From DATJPR01 sp963811705 (GTDB taxonomy: Bacteria; Bacteroidota; Ignavibacteria; UBA10030; UBA6906), in assembly GCA_963811705.1 (NCBI GenBank), contig CAWESL010000002.1, forward strand, positions 62,001 to 126,000: a stretch of 64,000 bases of DNA, read 5' to 3'. Of this stretch, positions 1-7,423 are shown in pieces. The notes under the pieces are model-generated. The model was given only the letters and a program-made list of their open reading frames with translations. It was not told the origin of the DNA and ran no database searches. A program made the translations under genes and the position numbers. Position 1 is the stretch's first letter, and the number at the start of each line of letters is the position of its first letter.

Positions 1-248
1 AGCACGATGTGCCGCAGGGAATCCGCATCGCCGGGGAAAGGCCGTGCGTTGGAGAGATAGTCCCGCGTCGCCGAAGCCAGGCCGTTCATCAGAAACTCGC
101 CGCTCACGAAAAGCAGGAGCAGCCCGAAGATCAACACGAACGCCGAATTCATGTCGATGCTTTTGGCGACCTGTCCCTTTCGCCTCGCGTCTTCCCGACG
201 CTTGGCGGTGGCAGTCTCGGTTCTTTCCTGGAACGATTCTTCGGCCAC
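1..248 (-). CDS. flhB: FlhB, flagellar export gate switch protein (partial)
   Basis: FlhB is the inner-membrane protein of the flagellar type III export gate that switches substrate class from hook to filament. Only about 82 N-terminal codons are visible because the gene leaves the window on the left. Translation starts at a GTG at 248-246, three bases after the fliR stop. The visible part has the charged cytosolic head typical of the family (TATAKRREDARRKGQVAKS) followed by the first hydrophobic helix (FVLIFGLLLLFVSG). The autocleaving NPTH region lies outside the window. It is the last visible gene of the flgB-flhB operon. Confidence 0.93.
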   Translation of the reverse strand, partial: MAEESFQERTETATAKRREDARRKGQVAKSIDMNSAFVLIFGLLLLFVSGEFLMNGLASATRDYLSNARPFPGDADSLRHIV

Positions 249-251
249 GGC

Positions 252-1019
252 TTAGAGTGCCTTTACGAGGTCAACCATGTTTTCTTCGAATCCTGCGAGC
301 AGCTTCTTGAATACGTACACCATCATCGGTGCAGCGGTCATCAGGAGAATGAACCCGATGCCGATCTTCACCTGAAAATTCAGAATGAAGATGTTGATCT
401 GCGGTGTTACCCGCGCCAGGACGCCAAGCGCCACGTTGACAATAAAGGAAGCGACGATGATCGGCGCCGCAAGCTTCACACCAACCACAAGCACGGCCCC
501 CGTCATGGCAATCAACCGATCGGAGAGACCCGCCGCAATGGTAAACTGGCCGATCCCCACGGCATCAAAACTCATGCGCAATGCCTGAAACACGAACAGA
601 TGGCCGTTCAACAGGAGGAAGACCAGCGTCATGACTAGCCGCAGGAATTCCGACATGACGGTATTCTGCGCGCCCGACTCGGGATCCAGCACCGACGCCA
701 TACTCAGGCCGAGGTCGAGAGAAATCAACTCTCCTGCCACCAGTGCCCCGAGAAGAATGAAACCGGCGACGAATCCAAGCAAAAGCCCGACGGCAACCTC
801 CTTCAACACCAGGATCACCAATCCCGCAAGGCTCGCGTCGATCGCGGGATGGGTCGCGGCGACCATCGGCTGAAGGACGAGCGCAACGAAGAGCCCGAGG
901 GCGATCTTCACCTGCAGGGGGACGGCTTGATGGCTGACCACCGGTGCGACGGCGATCAGTGACATGACCCGTGCAAAGATCAGGACGAACAACACAAACT
1001 GTAACACGTAGATTTCCAT
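252..1019 (-). CDS. fliR: FliR, flagellar export gate membrane protein
   Basis: FliR forms part of the FliPQR core of the flagellar type III export gate in the inner membrane. The 255-residue protein is almost wholly hydrophobic, with about six membrane segments, and contains the usual loop regions (VVSHQAVPLQVKIALGL near residue 40 and the helix GVNVALGVLARVTPQINIF-type segment near residue 185). I chose the ATG at 1019 because it opens directly on the first membrane helix (MEIYVLQFVLFVLIFARV) two bases after fliQ ends; a longer reading would overlap fliQ by about 70 bases. Length matches the family (about 255-265). Confidence 0.95.
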   Translation of the reverse strand: MEIYVLQFVLFVLIFARVMSLIAVAPVVSHQAVPLQVKIALGLFVALVLQPMVAATHPAIDASLAGLVILVLKEVAVGLLLGFVAGFILLGALVAGELISLDLGLSMASVLDPESGAQNTVMSEFLRLVMTLVFLLLNGHLFVFQALRMSFDAVGIGQFTIAAGLSDRLIAMTGAVLVVGVKLAAPIIVASFIVNVALGVLARVTPQINIFILNFQVKIGIGFILLMTAAPMMVYVFKKLLAGFEENMVDLVKAL

Positions 1020-1021
1020 GG

Positions 1022-1291
1022 TTACCGGCCGAGCGTCGGGATGTTGCCAAAGAGATTCACCGTAAACGAAATCATCGTATCCATCATCCACGGCAATGTC
1101 AGCACCAGCACCACCGCCAGGGCGATGAGCTTCGGGACAAAGGTCAGCGTGAATTCCTGGATCGAGGTCGCCGCCTGGACCACCGATACGACAAGTCCGA
1201 CGATCAGCGATACGAGAAGAATCGGCGCCGAAACCATTAACGTGGTATAAAACGCCTCGCGCACGACGTAGACAACATATTGTTCAGTCAC
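1022..1291 (-). CDS. fliQ: FliQ, flagellar export gate membrane protein
   Basis: FliQ is a small two-helix membrane subunit of the FliPQR export gate. The protein is 89 residues, the exact usual length, with helices around residues 14-38 (LMVSAPILLVSLIVGLVVSV) and 55-75. The family motif QAATSIQEFTLTFVPK lies between them. The start is a GTG at 1291-1289 with an AGAGAGG Shine-Dalgarno five bases upstream; an in-frame GTG at 1309 would add six residues absent from homologues. It lies between fliP and fliR as in most flagellar operons. Confidence 0.95.
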   Translation of the reverse strand: MTEQYVVYVVREAFYTTLMVSAPILLVSLIVGLVVSVVQAATSIQEFTLTFVPKLIALAVVLVLTLPWMMDTMISFTVNLFGNIPTLGR

Positions 1292-1314
1292 GTGGACCTC
1301 TCTCTGCACTGAGT

Positions 1315-2073
1315 TTATTGAAAGCTATTGACGACCGATCCCACGATCAGTCTCCAGCCGTCCACCATGATGAACAGGAGGATTTTGAACGGCATGGAAA
1401 CCAGCATGGGGGGCAGCATCATCATCCCCATCGACATCAGGATACTGGACACGACCATATCGATGATCAGGAACGGGATGAACAGGATGAATCCGATCTG
1501 AAACCCGATGCGCAGCTCGCTGATCGCGAATGCCGGAATCAGGGCATAGGTCGGGACATCGTCGCGCGTCTTGGGCTTGTCGATCTTCGCCATCGAAACA
1601 AAGAGCGCCAGATCCTCTTCCCGTGTCTGCCGGAACATGAACTCCCGGATCGGGACGACACCCTTGTCATAGGCTTCCTGAAACGTGATCTTACTCGACA
1701 GATACGGCTGCAGGGCATCTTGATTGACTTTGTTCCAGGTCGGGGCCATGACAAAGAAGGTCAGGAACATCGCAAGGCCCACGAGGATCTGCGCGGGCGG
1801 CACCTGCTGCGTCCCCATGGCCTGCTTGAGAAAATGGAACACCACGATAATCCGGGTGAACGCTGTCGTCAGAATGAGGATCGCCGGCGCGAGCGACAGA
1901 ATCGTCATGATGAACAGAATCTGCAGCGTTGTCGCGACTTCTTCGGGTTTGGTGGCTTTCCCCACCTCGACGGAGACTTTCGGCAACGGGAGAACCTTGT
2001 CTTGCGCGATCCCGTCCGACACAGCCGCACAGACGAATAGTAGCAGAAGTACTACCGCGAGCGAGCGCCTCAT
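1315..2073 (-). CDS. fliP: FliP, flagellar export gate membrane protein
   Basis: FliP is the main pore-forming subunit of the flagellar protein export gate. The 252-residue protein starts with a signal-peptide-like segment (residues 1-24), followed by four membrane helices. The conserved family stretches are FTRIIVVFHFLKQAMGTQQ (about residues 73-91) and the C-terminal SMGMMMLPPMLVSMPFKILL segment. Its ATG overlaps the end of fliO by four bases (ATGA), indicating translational coupling. Length is typical (about 245-255). Confidence 0.97.
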   Translation of the reverse strand: MRRSLAVVLLLLFVCAAVSDGIAQDKVLPLPKVSVEVGKATKPEEVATTLQILFIMTILSLAPAILILTTAFTRIIVVFHFLKQAMGTQQVPPAQILVGLAMFLTFFVMAPTWNKVNQDALQPYLSSKITFQEAYDKGVVPIREFMFRQTREEDLALFVSMAKIDKPKTRDDVPTYALIPAFAISELRIGFQIGFILFIPFLIIDMVVSSILMSMGMMMLPPMLVSMPFKILLFIMVDGWRLIVGSVVNSFQ

Positions 2074-2540
2074 TGACGTCTCCTCGGCCGGCGCGGTGCT
2101 CCGGCGGCTTTTCCGTTTCCAGGCGCCGGGGACACCGGGATTGCTCCGCGCTGGAACAAACCTTTCAAGGACTCCTGAAGCTGGCCGGCAAATGCTGTGG
2201 CCGGCGACCCGCCCTTGCGCATCGCCCAGCCCTGCACCGGTTCTTCCGCAGCCCGTCGATCCGCAAGCGAGGCGAGGCTCTCCTCATTGTCGATCGTTCC
2301 GATGGTCTGCATCCCCTGCTCGCTCATGCCGACGACGAAGACCGTGCCCAGCACTCTGACCACGATGATCGACCGCTTCGGGTGCAACGCGCGCTGACCG
2401 AGGATTTCCACCTCAACATCCTGCGCTCCGCGCGGTGTACCGCGATACACGTACTTCTTCAGCACAAACACCACGCCGACCATGAGTGCCAGGACGGCGG
2501 CGAGGGAGAGCAGTGTTTTTAGAAGAATCCATTCCATCAT
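2070..2540 (-). CDS. fliO: FliO-like flagellar biosynthesis protein
   Basis: FliO is a poorly conserved single-pass membrane protein that helps assemble the FliP ring of the export gate. This 156-residue protein has one membrane helix near the N-terminus (LKTLLSLAAVLALMVGVVFVL) and a soluble beta-rich part (VEILGQRALHPKRSIIVVRV) typical of the FliO family. It ends in a very basic tail (PRRPRRRQ). The start overlaps the fliN stop in a TAATG junction and its end overlaps fliP by four bases. The assignment rests on fold pattern plus position, since FliO sequence identity is generally low. Confidence 0.85.
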   Translation of the reverse strand: MMEWILLKTLLSLAAVLALMVGVVFVLKKYVYRGTPRGAQDVEVEILGQRALHPKRSIIVVRVLGTVFVVGMSEQGMQTIGTIDNEESLASLADRRAAEEPVQGWAMRKGGSPATAFAGQLQESLKGLFQRGAIPVSPAPGNGKAAGAPRRPRRRQ

Positions 2541-2920
2541 TATTTCCCCAGCGCCCGAACGCGTTCGCTCGCATCCACGAGATTCGTGATCCGGATGCCA
2601 AAATGTTTCTCGATGACCACGACCTCGCCTTCCGCCATCTTCTTTCCATTGATCAGAATATCAACCGGCTCGCTCGCAAGTTTCTCGAACTCGACGACCG
2701 ATCCGCGTTGAAGGTCCAGGATGTCCCGGATCAGCATGTTCGTCCGGCCGAGCTCGATGGAGACCGGCAAATGCAGGTCGAGAAGGATATCCATTTTTAT
2801 ATCCTTCTCGCCGCTCGGCGATGCCGCATTCAACGATTGGAACTGCGCAGTCTGGACCTCGACGGGCGAGGCGGCCGGCGGCGTCACGCTCTGCGTCTCC
2901 GCTCCTATGGGAGTTTCCAT
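2540..2920 (-). CDS. fliN: FliN, flagellar motor switch protein
   Basis: FliN lies at the base of the cytoplasmic C-ring and helps transmit CheY-P binding into motor switching and export. The 126-residue protein has a variable N-terminal 45 residues and a SpoA (surface presentation) domain from about residue 48, with the recognisable core DLHLPVSIELGRTNMLIRD and VDILINGKKMAEGEVVVIE. There is no extra CheC/FliY-like phosphatase domain. It follows fliM after six bases and is coupled to fliO through TAATG. Confidence 0.96.
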   Translation of the reverse strand: METPIGAETQSVTPPAASPVEVQTAQFQSLNAASPSGEKDIKMDILLDLHLPVSIELGRTNMLIRDILDLQRGSVVEFEKLASEPVDILINGKKMAEGEVVVIEKHFGIRITNLVDASERVRALGK

Positions 2921-2926
2921 TCTTCG

Positions 2927-3925
2927 TTACTCTCCTTGCTGTACATCCTGGGTCAATCGTGTGATTTTCACGGCCACTTTGCCGTTCGAAACGCCGGGTC
3001 TTCCCAATAACCGCGGCTTGCCTCCCACCCAAACTTTCACTTCTCCCTCGAGGGGAATGTTCGTTCTCAAAACGTCTCCCGATTCGAGGTGCAAGAGTTC
3101 GCGTAACGTCAGCGACGTCTCTCCGAGCACCGCAACGGCGGGCAGATTCGTCGAGCCGAGCCGATGCATCAATGCCCGCGCGGACGCCGGATCCTTTGTT
3201 CCGGCCGGAACGCCGCTGAAGTGCTGGATGTTCATCTTGCCCAGAACATCGTCGAGCGCGAACGTGGGGAAGCAGACGTTCATCAGGTACTTCTGCGTCC
3301 CGATCGACACTTCGAACGACACCACCATGACGATTTCGCTCGCCGGAGCGATCTGGGCGAAGTCGCCTTCCGTTTCATACCGCTCAAGCTTGAACGTCAA
3401 TTCCGCAACCGTCTTCCACGCCCGTTGAATTTCGAGGAGGGCTTTGTGGATGATCCCTTTGACGATGCTCTGCTCGATTTTCGTGATGAGCCGTGGGTTC
3501 TTGTCTCCTTCCGCCACTCCTCCCATCAGATGCTCCACCATCGCGATGATGAGCTGGGGACTGAACTCGAGGACCGCCAGGGCATCCGACTCCTGAATCC
3601 GGAAAATGTGGAGGCAACTCGGGCTCGAAATGGAAAGGACGAACTCCGAGTAGAACAGCTGATCGACCGACGAAACCGTCACGGAAACATTTGTTTGCAG
3701 ACGCGAGACGAGATAGGAGCCGAATGCTTCAGCAAAACTCTCGTGGACCGCCTGGAAGGTCCGAAGTTGGTTCTTCGACATCCGGTGGGGAAGACGGAAG
3801 TCGAACACAACCATCTCTTTCGCCGATTTCTTCTCCTCCGGTGCGGATTCTGCCGGCAGGGGCTGGTCGACGTTAATCCCCGAAAGGAGGCTGTCAATTT
3901 CTTGTTGAGAGAGGATCTCTGGCAC
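2927..3925 (-). CDS. fliM: FliM, flagellar motor switch protein
   Basis: FliM is the C-ring subunit that binds phosphorylated CheY and changes motor direction. The 332-residue protein begins with the CheY-P-binding peptide (EILSQQEIDSLLSGI), has the CheC-like middle domain (about residues 45-230) with the GGVAEGDKNPRLITKIE segment, and a C-terminal SpoA domain (about 250-325, LTLRELLHLESGDVL). Length is as expected. It sits between fliL and fliN in the standard order. Confidence 0.97.
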   Translation of the reverse strand: MPEILSQQEIDSLLSGINVDQPLPAESAPEEKKSAKEMVVFDFRLPHRMSKNQLRTFQAVHESFAEAFGSYLVSRLQTNVSVTVSSVDQLFYSEFVLSISSPSCLHIFRIQESDALAVLEFSPQLIIAMVEHLMGGVAEGDKNPRLITKIEQSIVKGIIHKALLEIQRAWKTVAELTFKLERYETEGDFAQIAPASEIVMVVSFEVSIGTQKYLMNVCFPTFALDDVLGKMNIQHFSGVPAGTKDPASARALMHRLGSTNLPAVAVLGETSLTLRELLHLESGDVLRTNIPLEGEVKVWVGGKPRLLGRPGVSNGKVAVKITRLTQDVQQGE

Positions 3926-3935
3926 AGGGACACCG

Positions 3936-4493
3936 CTACTGGATGATGAATTTGCTGAAATAGACGTTCGAGACAGTGCCGGTCTTCACGATCTCCATCG
4001 CCTTCGCGAGGATTTCGCCGCGGAGCTCTTCGCGCTGGGCGATATTGGCGAGTTCGTCGAGCCCCTTCGTCGTCAAAACGGAGTTGAGAGCGTCGCGGAC
4101 CTGGATTTCTTTGCGCTCCATTTCCTTCGCGCCTTCCGCGGTCGAGGTTTCGAATCCAACCGTGATAAGCAGGAACCGTGTACCGTTCGTCCCGGCAGGG
4201 TTGACGATGAGATCCTTCACAACGAACATGTGCGAACCGGCGCCTTCCGCACCTTCTTTTTCATCTCCGGACTCGCCCTCTTTCTGCGCTTCCTTCGCCT
4301 GATCTGCGCCTGCCTGGCTGCCGTGGGACGCTGTCCCGCCACCGACAAACTTCGTCGCCACAAAGAACAGGACGACAATTTGCACCAGGAAGACCGGGAC
4401 GCCAATCATGATGAGTTTCTTCAACGGAAGCGGTTTCTTGGCTTCCGCAGGTTGGGTATTCGACTGCTCAGTGGGGTTCGGCTCTTTCGCCAT
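3936..4493 (-). CDS. fliL: FliL, basal-body-associated stator helper
   Basis: FliL is a single-pass inner-membrane protein that surrounds and supports the MotAB stators. This 185-residue protein has a short cytosolic head, a membrane helix (LIMIGVPVFLVQIVVLFFVA, about residues 26-45), an acidic, low-complexity linker rich in E/G/K/A, and the periplasmic stomatin-like FliL domain (MFVVKDLIVNPAGTNGTRF onwards). I chose the ATG at 4493 (MAKEP); an in-frame start at 4550 would add 19 residues with no family support. motA and motB, commonly found just upstream of fliL, are absent here. Confidence 0.92.
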   Translation of the reverse strand: MAKEPNPTEQSNTQPAEAKKPLPLKKLIMIGVPVFLVQIVVLFFVATKFVGGGTASHGSQAGADQAKEAQKEGESGDEKEGAEGAGSHMFVVKDLIVNPAGTNGTRFLLITVGFETSTAEGAKEMERKEIQVRDALNSVLTTKGLDELANIAQREELRGEILAKAMEIVKTGTVSNVYFSKFIIQ

Positions 4494-4527
4494 AGGTTTG
4501 ATCCGCGCTATTCCAGGAACCACAAAG

Positions 4528-4543
4528 GTCAAACCGTGTGCCA
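4528..4543 (-). promoter_or_regulatory. Degenerate sigma-54-like element upstream of fliL
   Basis: Read on the minus strand the site is TGGCAC, five bases, TTGAC. The -24 half is a perfect match to the sigma-54 consensus; in the -12 half the nearly invariant GC is GA. It lies 35 bases upstream of the chosen fliL start. Function is doubtful because the -12 GC is rarely replaced. Confidence 0.2.
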
Positions 4544-4642
4544 CGGTCATTGAAGTGGTAGACGCAGGTTTTCTGCTTAACGTGCGGAATTACAAGGGTT
4601 TTCGGGAGGGAGGCGAAGGAAAGAGGGTGCTTCTGGTGGTTA

Positions 4643-4846
4643 TTATCGGCCAGATGGTTGCCATCTGGTGAGACACCGCTTCTTGTATTCCACCGCTTTT
4701 TCAATGATTTCCCCGACACTCTCCTTCACCATCAGTTTCTTCCCTGTGGTGGTCGTGACGAGGGTATCAGGTGTTTCTTCGATGAATTCGATTAGATCGA
4801 CGTTCACGATGATCTTCTGACCCTGCAGACGAGTGAGTTCGATCAT
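4643..4846 (-). CDS. flbD: FlbD family flagellar protein
   Basis: This 67-residue protein belongs to the small FlbD family (the spirochaete/Bacillus type, not the Caulobacter regulator), found in flagellar operons next to flgE and the stator genes. The family signature is clear: MIELTRLQGQKIIVNVDLIE, then EETPDTLVTTTTGKKLMVKE. Its exact function is unknown. The last ten or so codons carry a perfect inverted repeat and the C-terminus is a little longer than usual. It stands between flgE and fliL. Confidence 0.92.
   Translation of the reverse strand: MIELTRLQGQKIIVNVDLIEFIEETPDTLVTTTTGKKLMVKESVGEIIEKAVEYKKRCLTRWQPSGR
4650..4668. repeat. Perfect 8-bp inverted repeat at the 3' end of flbD
   Basis: CCAGATGG, a three-base spacer, CCATCTGG. 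It lies inside the last codons of flbD, before a 149-base gap leading to fliL. It could be a short RNA hairpin or an operator; there is no T-run after it, so it is not a typical terminator. Confidence 0.5.
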
Positions 4847-4883
4847 GGCCGGCTCAACTGTGAAAGGGACGAGAGAAATTGAC

Positions 4884-4925
4884 CCGGGAGCGGGAGGGGG
4901 CTTCGCGCCCCCTCTTCGTTCCCGG
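4884..4925 (-). terminator. Hairpin between flgE and flbD
   Basis: The flgE-flbD gap holds an inner perfect 8-bp stem (GAGGGGGC, five-base loop, GCCCCCTC at 4894-4914) enclosed by an outer CCGGGA/TCCCGG pair (4884-4889 with 4920-4925). On the transcribed strand no clear U-tract follows, so it may be a partial terminator or an mRNA processing/stability element that lowers expression of distal genes relative to flgE. Confidence 0.5.
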
Positions 4926-4932
4926 CATCGTC

Positions 4933-6183
4933 TTACCGTTTCAATGCCACAACTTCTTGAAGTATCTCATCGCTTGTCGTAATGACACGGGCGTTCGCCT
5001 GGAATCCCCGTTGCGCCGTAATCATCTTCGTGAATTCGTCGGCGAGGTCAACGTTTGATTGCTCAAGTGCCGAAGAAACAATGGTCGTCTTGCCCGAGCC
5101 GTCCACAACCGACGCGGACCCGGAGTTCCCGCTGACGTCCCAGCAATTATCTCCGCTCTTCGAGAGCCCGGCCGGATTGTTGAACTCCGCCAGCATGATC
5201 TGACCAAGCGCAAGTTTCGTGCCGTTTGCGAAGGTCCCCCGAATGGTGCCATTCGTTTCAATATTCACCGTTGTCAGCGCGCCAGACGTGTAGCCATCCT
5301 GGTTGGTCAGCGATACGGCTGAATCTCCCGAGGACTGCGTCAGTCCCGAGAAATTTCCCGGAGGCGCCGCCGACGGTGTTCCAAGGTCAAGGGTGAAGGA
5401 GACATCCGGGGCCCCTGTTCCAGGCGTGATCACCAACGGACTGCCTGTCACAGAATTCAATGTGCCGTCGGTGTTGAAGGTGACCGTGCCGGATGATGAC
5501 GTGGTCGCAGGAGCGGGGGCTGTCGCCGCCCAGGACCAGGCATTGTCAGCCGTCTTTGTGAATTGCAGCTGGACGTTCGTCGGATTGCCCAGGGTATCAT
5601 AGACCGTGACCGAGGTGCTCACGGATGTGCCGACCGCGGAGGAGGAGTCCAGATTCCCGGCAAATTGCGCCATGGTCGTCGCCTTCGCAGGTGACTTCGT
5701 GTCCATGTTGATCACGATATCCTGGAGCAACGTTCCCGAGGGGATCACTCCCTGGGCATCAGCCATTTTTCCCTGAACAATGGCTCCCGTCTTCGTCGTG
5801 AGCCGCCCGCTTCCGTCAAGCTGGAAGGTGCCGTCGCGGGTATAGAGATTTCTGCCGTTCTGATTTACGATGAAAAATCCGGAACCGTTCAGGGCGAGGT
5901 CATACGGATTTGAAGTTGTTTCGAAGCTTCCCTGAGTGAAGAGTGTATCGATGGAATTCACCGTCATCCCAAGGCCAACCTGAATGGGGTTCGTCCCGCC
6001 ATTCGTGGCAGTCGGCTGTGTGCCGCCGCGCAGCGTCTGAGCATAGAGCTCACTGAACGTCGCCCTGCTGGCTTTGAATCCCACGGTGTTGATATTGGCG
6101 ATGTTGTTTCCGATGACGTCCATCATGGTCTGTTCATTGCGAAGACCGGAGACGCCGGAAAACAGCGAACGTAAGAATGACAT
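4933..6183 (-). CDS. flgE: FlgE, flagellar hook protein
   Basis: FlgE polymerises into the extracellular hook. The 416-residue protein has the N-terminal rod/hook motif (IGNNIANINTVGFKASRATF), a Ser/Thr/Gly-rich middle that forms the outer D1/D2 domains, and the conserved C-terminus with NVDLADEFTKMITAQRGFQA and VITTSDEILQEVVAL. It has no cleaved signal peptide, as expected for a type III export substrate. It lies 116 bases downstream of the small flagellar-operon protein and upstream of flbD. Length is typical for a short-form hook protein. Confidence 0.97.
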   Translation of the reverse strand: MSFLRSLFSGVSGLRNEQTMMDVIGNNIANINTVGFKASRATFSELYAQTLRGGTQPTATNGGTNPIQVGLGMTVNSIDTLFTQGSFETTSNPYDLALNGSGFFIVNQNGRNLYTRDGTFQLDGSGRLTTKTGAIVQGKMADAQGVIPSGTLLQDIVINMDTKSPAKATTMAQFAGNLDSSSAVGTSVSTSVTVYDTLGNPTNVQLQFTKTADNAWSWAATAPAPATTSSSGTVTFNTDGTLNSVTGSPLVITPGTGAPDVSFTLDLGTPSAAPPGNFSGLTQSSGDSAVSLTNQDGYTSGALTTVNIETNGTIRGTFANGTKLALGQIMLAEFNNPAGLSKSGDNCWDVSGNSGSASVVDGSGKTTIVSSALEQSNVDLADEFTKMITAQRGFQANARVITTSDEILQEVVALKR

Positions 6184-6299
6184 TGTAGTACCCTCCGTTG
6201 AGTTGAAAGTCTGGTCGAGCGTCTGTCAGTCGGCTCGATCGGAGGGGCTTCCTTGGCTGCCGCGGGATCGGCAAAAGGACCAGCCCCTAACGCTGCACT

Positions 6300-6689
6300 T
6301 CATCCCGCTATGACTGCACTGTCAATATTCGTGAACACGTTCTCCCTTGCCGCCGCGGCATCCACCGCGGTAACAACGGTGCGGTTCTTCACGCTGACAA
6401 TGAACGCTGTATCACGCAGCAGGATCAGAGAATCCTGCGATCCTTTTTCATCGGCCTTCGAGACCGCCTGTTGCAGCCGGGTCATATCCGCTTCATTCAG
6501 CGTAATGTTTCTCGCCGACAGCCGTTCCTGGGCGTGCTTGGAGAATTTGACTTCCCCCAGCTCCCGCTGCAACACTTTGTCGAAGGCCCGGTCCTCCGGC
6601 AGAGGAATCGAGGACCGATTCCCGAGCCCGTCCACTCCCCCGACGGGGAGAAAGGGGACCTTGATGCCGTTGACAATAGTGTCGGACAT
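6300..6689 (-). CDS. Flagellar operon protein, TIGR02530 family
   Basis: The protein (129 residues) matches the small family often annotated as flagellar operon protein or flagellar biosynthesis protein TIGR02530, which almost always lies between flgD and flgE. The family core KFSKHAQERLSARNITL is at about residues 49-65, and a second conserved part near the C-terminus reads AFIVSVKNRTVVTAVD. Its molecular role is unknown. It is soluble and has no signal peptide. Confidence 0.88.
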   Translation of the reverse strand: MSDTIVNGIKVPFLPVGGVDGLGNRSSIPLPEDRAFDKVLQRELGEVKFSKHAQERLSARNITLNEADMTRLQQAVSKADEKGSQDSLILLRDTAFIVSVKNRTVVTAVDAAAARENVFTNIDSAVIAG

Positions 6690-6733
6690 GGTAATGACCG
6701 CTCCTCCTGTTCTTGTGATATGATGGTGACGCG

Positions 6734-7405
6734 TTAGCTATTCATGATTTCCAGAACATCCGAGATCGGTACCTCCGTCCCGTCGACGACAAAGTACGTC
6801 CCGTCGGAGCGGAATCGAATTGCAGAAACCGTTCCCAGGATGTACGGCGTGGCACTGACCGCGTTTCCGGATGAATCCTTTGCATCGACGGTGAAGGTGT
6901 ACTTTCCTCCGCCGAGTTGCTGGCCGGCATCGTTGGTTCCGTCCCACGTGAATCCATGATCTCCGGCATCGACGCTGAGTCCATTCATCGTTCGTACCAG
7001 CGCGCCGGAGCCGTCGTAGATTTTGATATCGACGGCATTTGCAGCCGTGTCCAGTGTGTAGCCAAGAGACAGGGATGATGTCCCGCTGTACTGCAGGGCA
7101 TTCGTCGAAGCTCGGACGTCCTTGCCGACGAGCGTAGCGGCGAGCGAATTCCCTATGGATTGGGTCATCATCTGACTGGCTTGAAGATTCTGCGTCAGGG
7201 AACCGTTGATGTTCGTCAATTGCTCCAGCGAACTGAACTGCGCAAGCTGGGACACGAACTCCGTTCCTTGGAGCGGATTCAGCGGATCCTGGTTCTGCAA
7301 TTGCGTGACCAGCAACCGGAGAAAGTCATCCTTGCCAAGTTGATTCGTCGCCCCTGTCGCAGGGGTCGGCGTTGACGATTGCACTGCTGACACACTTGTC
7401 GCCAT
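6734..7405 (-). CDS. flgD: FlgD, hook-capping protein
   Basis: FlgD caps the growing hook and is needed for addition of FlgE. The 223-residue protein has the N-terminal family signature KDDFLRLLVTQLQNQDPLNP (about residues 25-44), a Gln/Ser-rich region, and the C-terminal FlgD Ig-like/Tudor domain with GDHGFTWDGTNDAGQ. It lies between fliK and the TIGR02530-type gene, the standard order. Confidence 0.96.
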   Translation of the reverse strand: MATSVSAVQSSTPTPATGATNQLGKDDFLRLLVTQLQNQDPLNPLQGTEFVSQLAQFSSLEQLTNINGSLTQNLQASQMMTQSIGNSLAATLVGKDVRASTNALQYSGTSSLSLGYTLDTAANAVDIKIYDGSGALVRTMNGLSVDAGDHGFTWDGTNDAGQQLGGGKYTFTVDAKDSSGNAVSATPYILGTVSAIRFRSDGTYFVVDGTEVPISDVLEIMNS

Positions 7406-7423
7406 TGAACGCTCCTCTCCTCC

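Noticed and set aside
4643..4669. Sigma-28-like GCCGATAA at the end of flbD
   Set aside because: The -10 box is perfect but the -35 position is ACCA instead of TAAA; it also overlaps the inverted repeat and stop codon of flbD.
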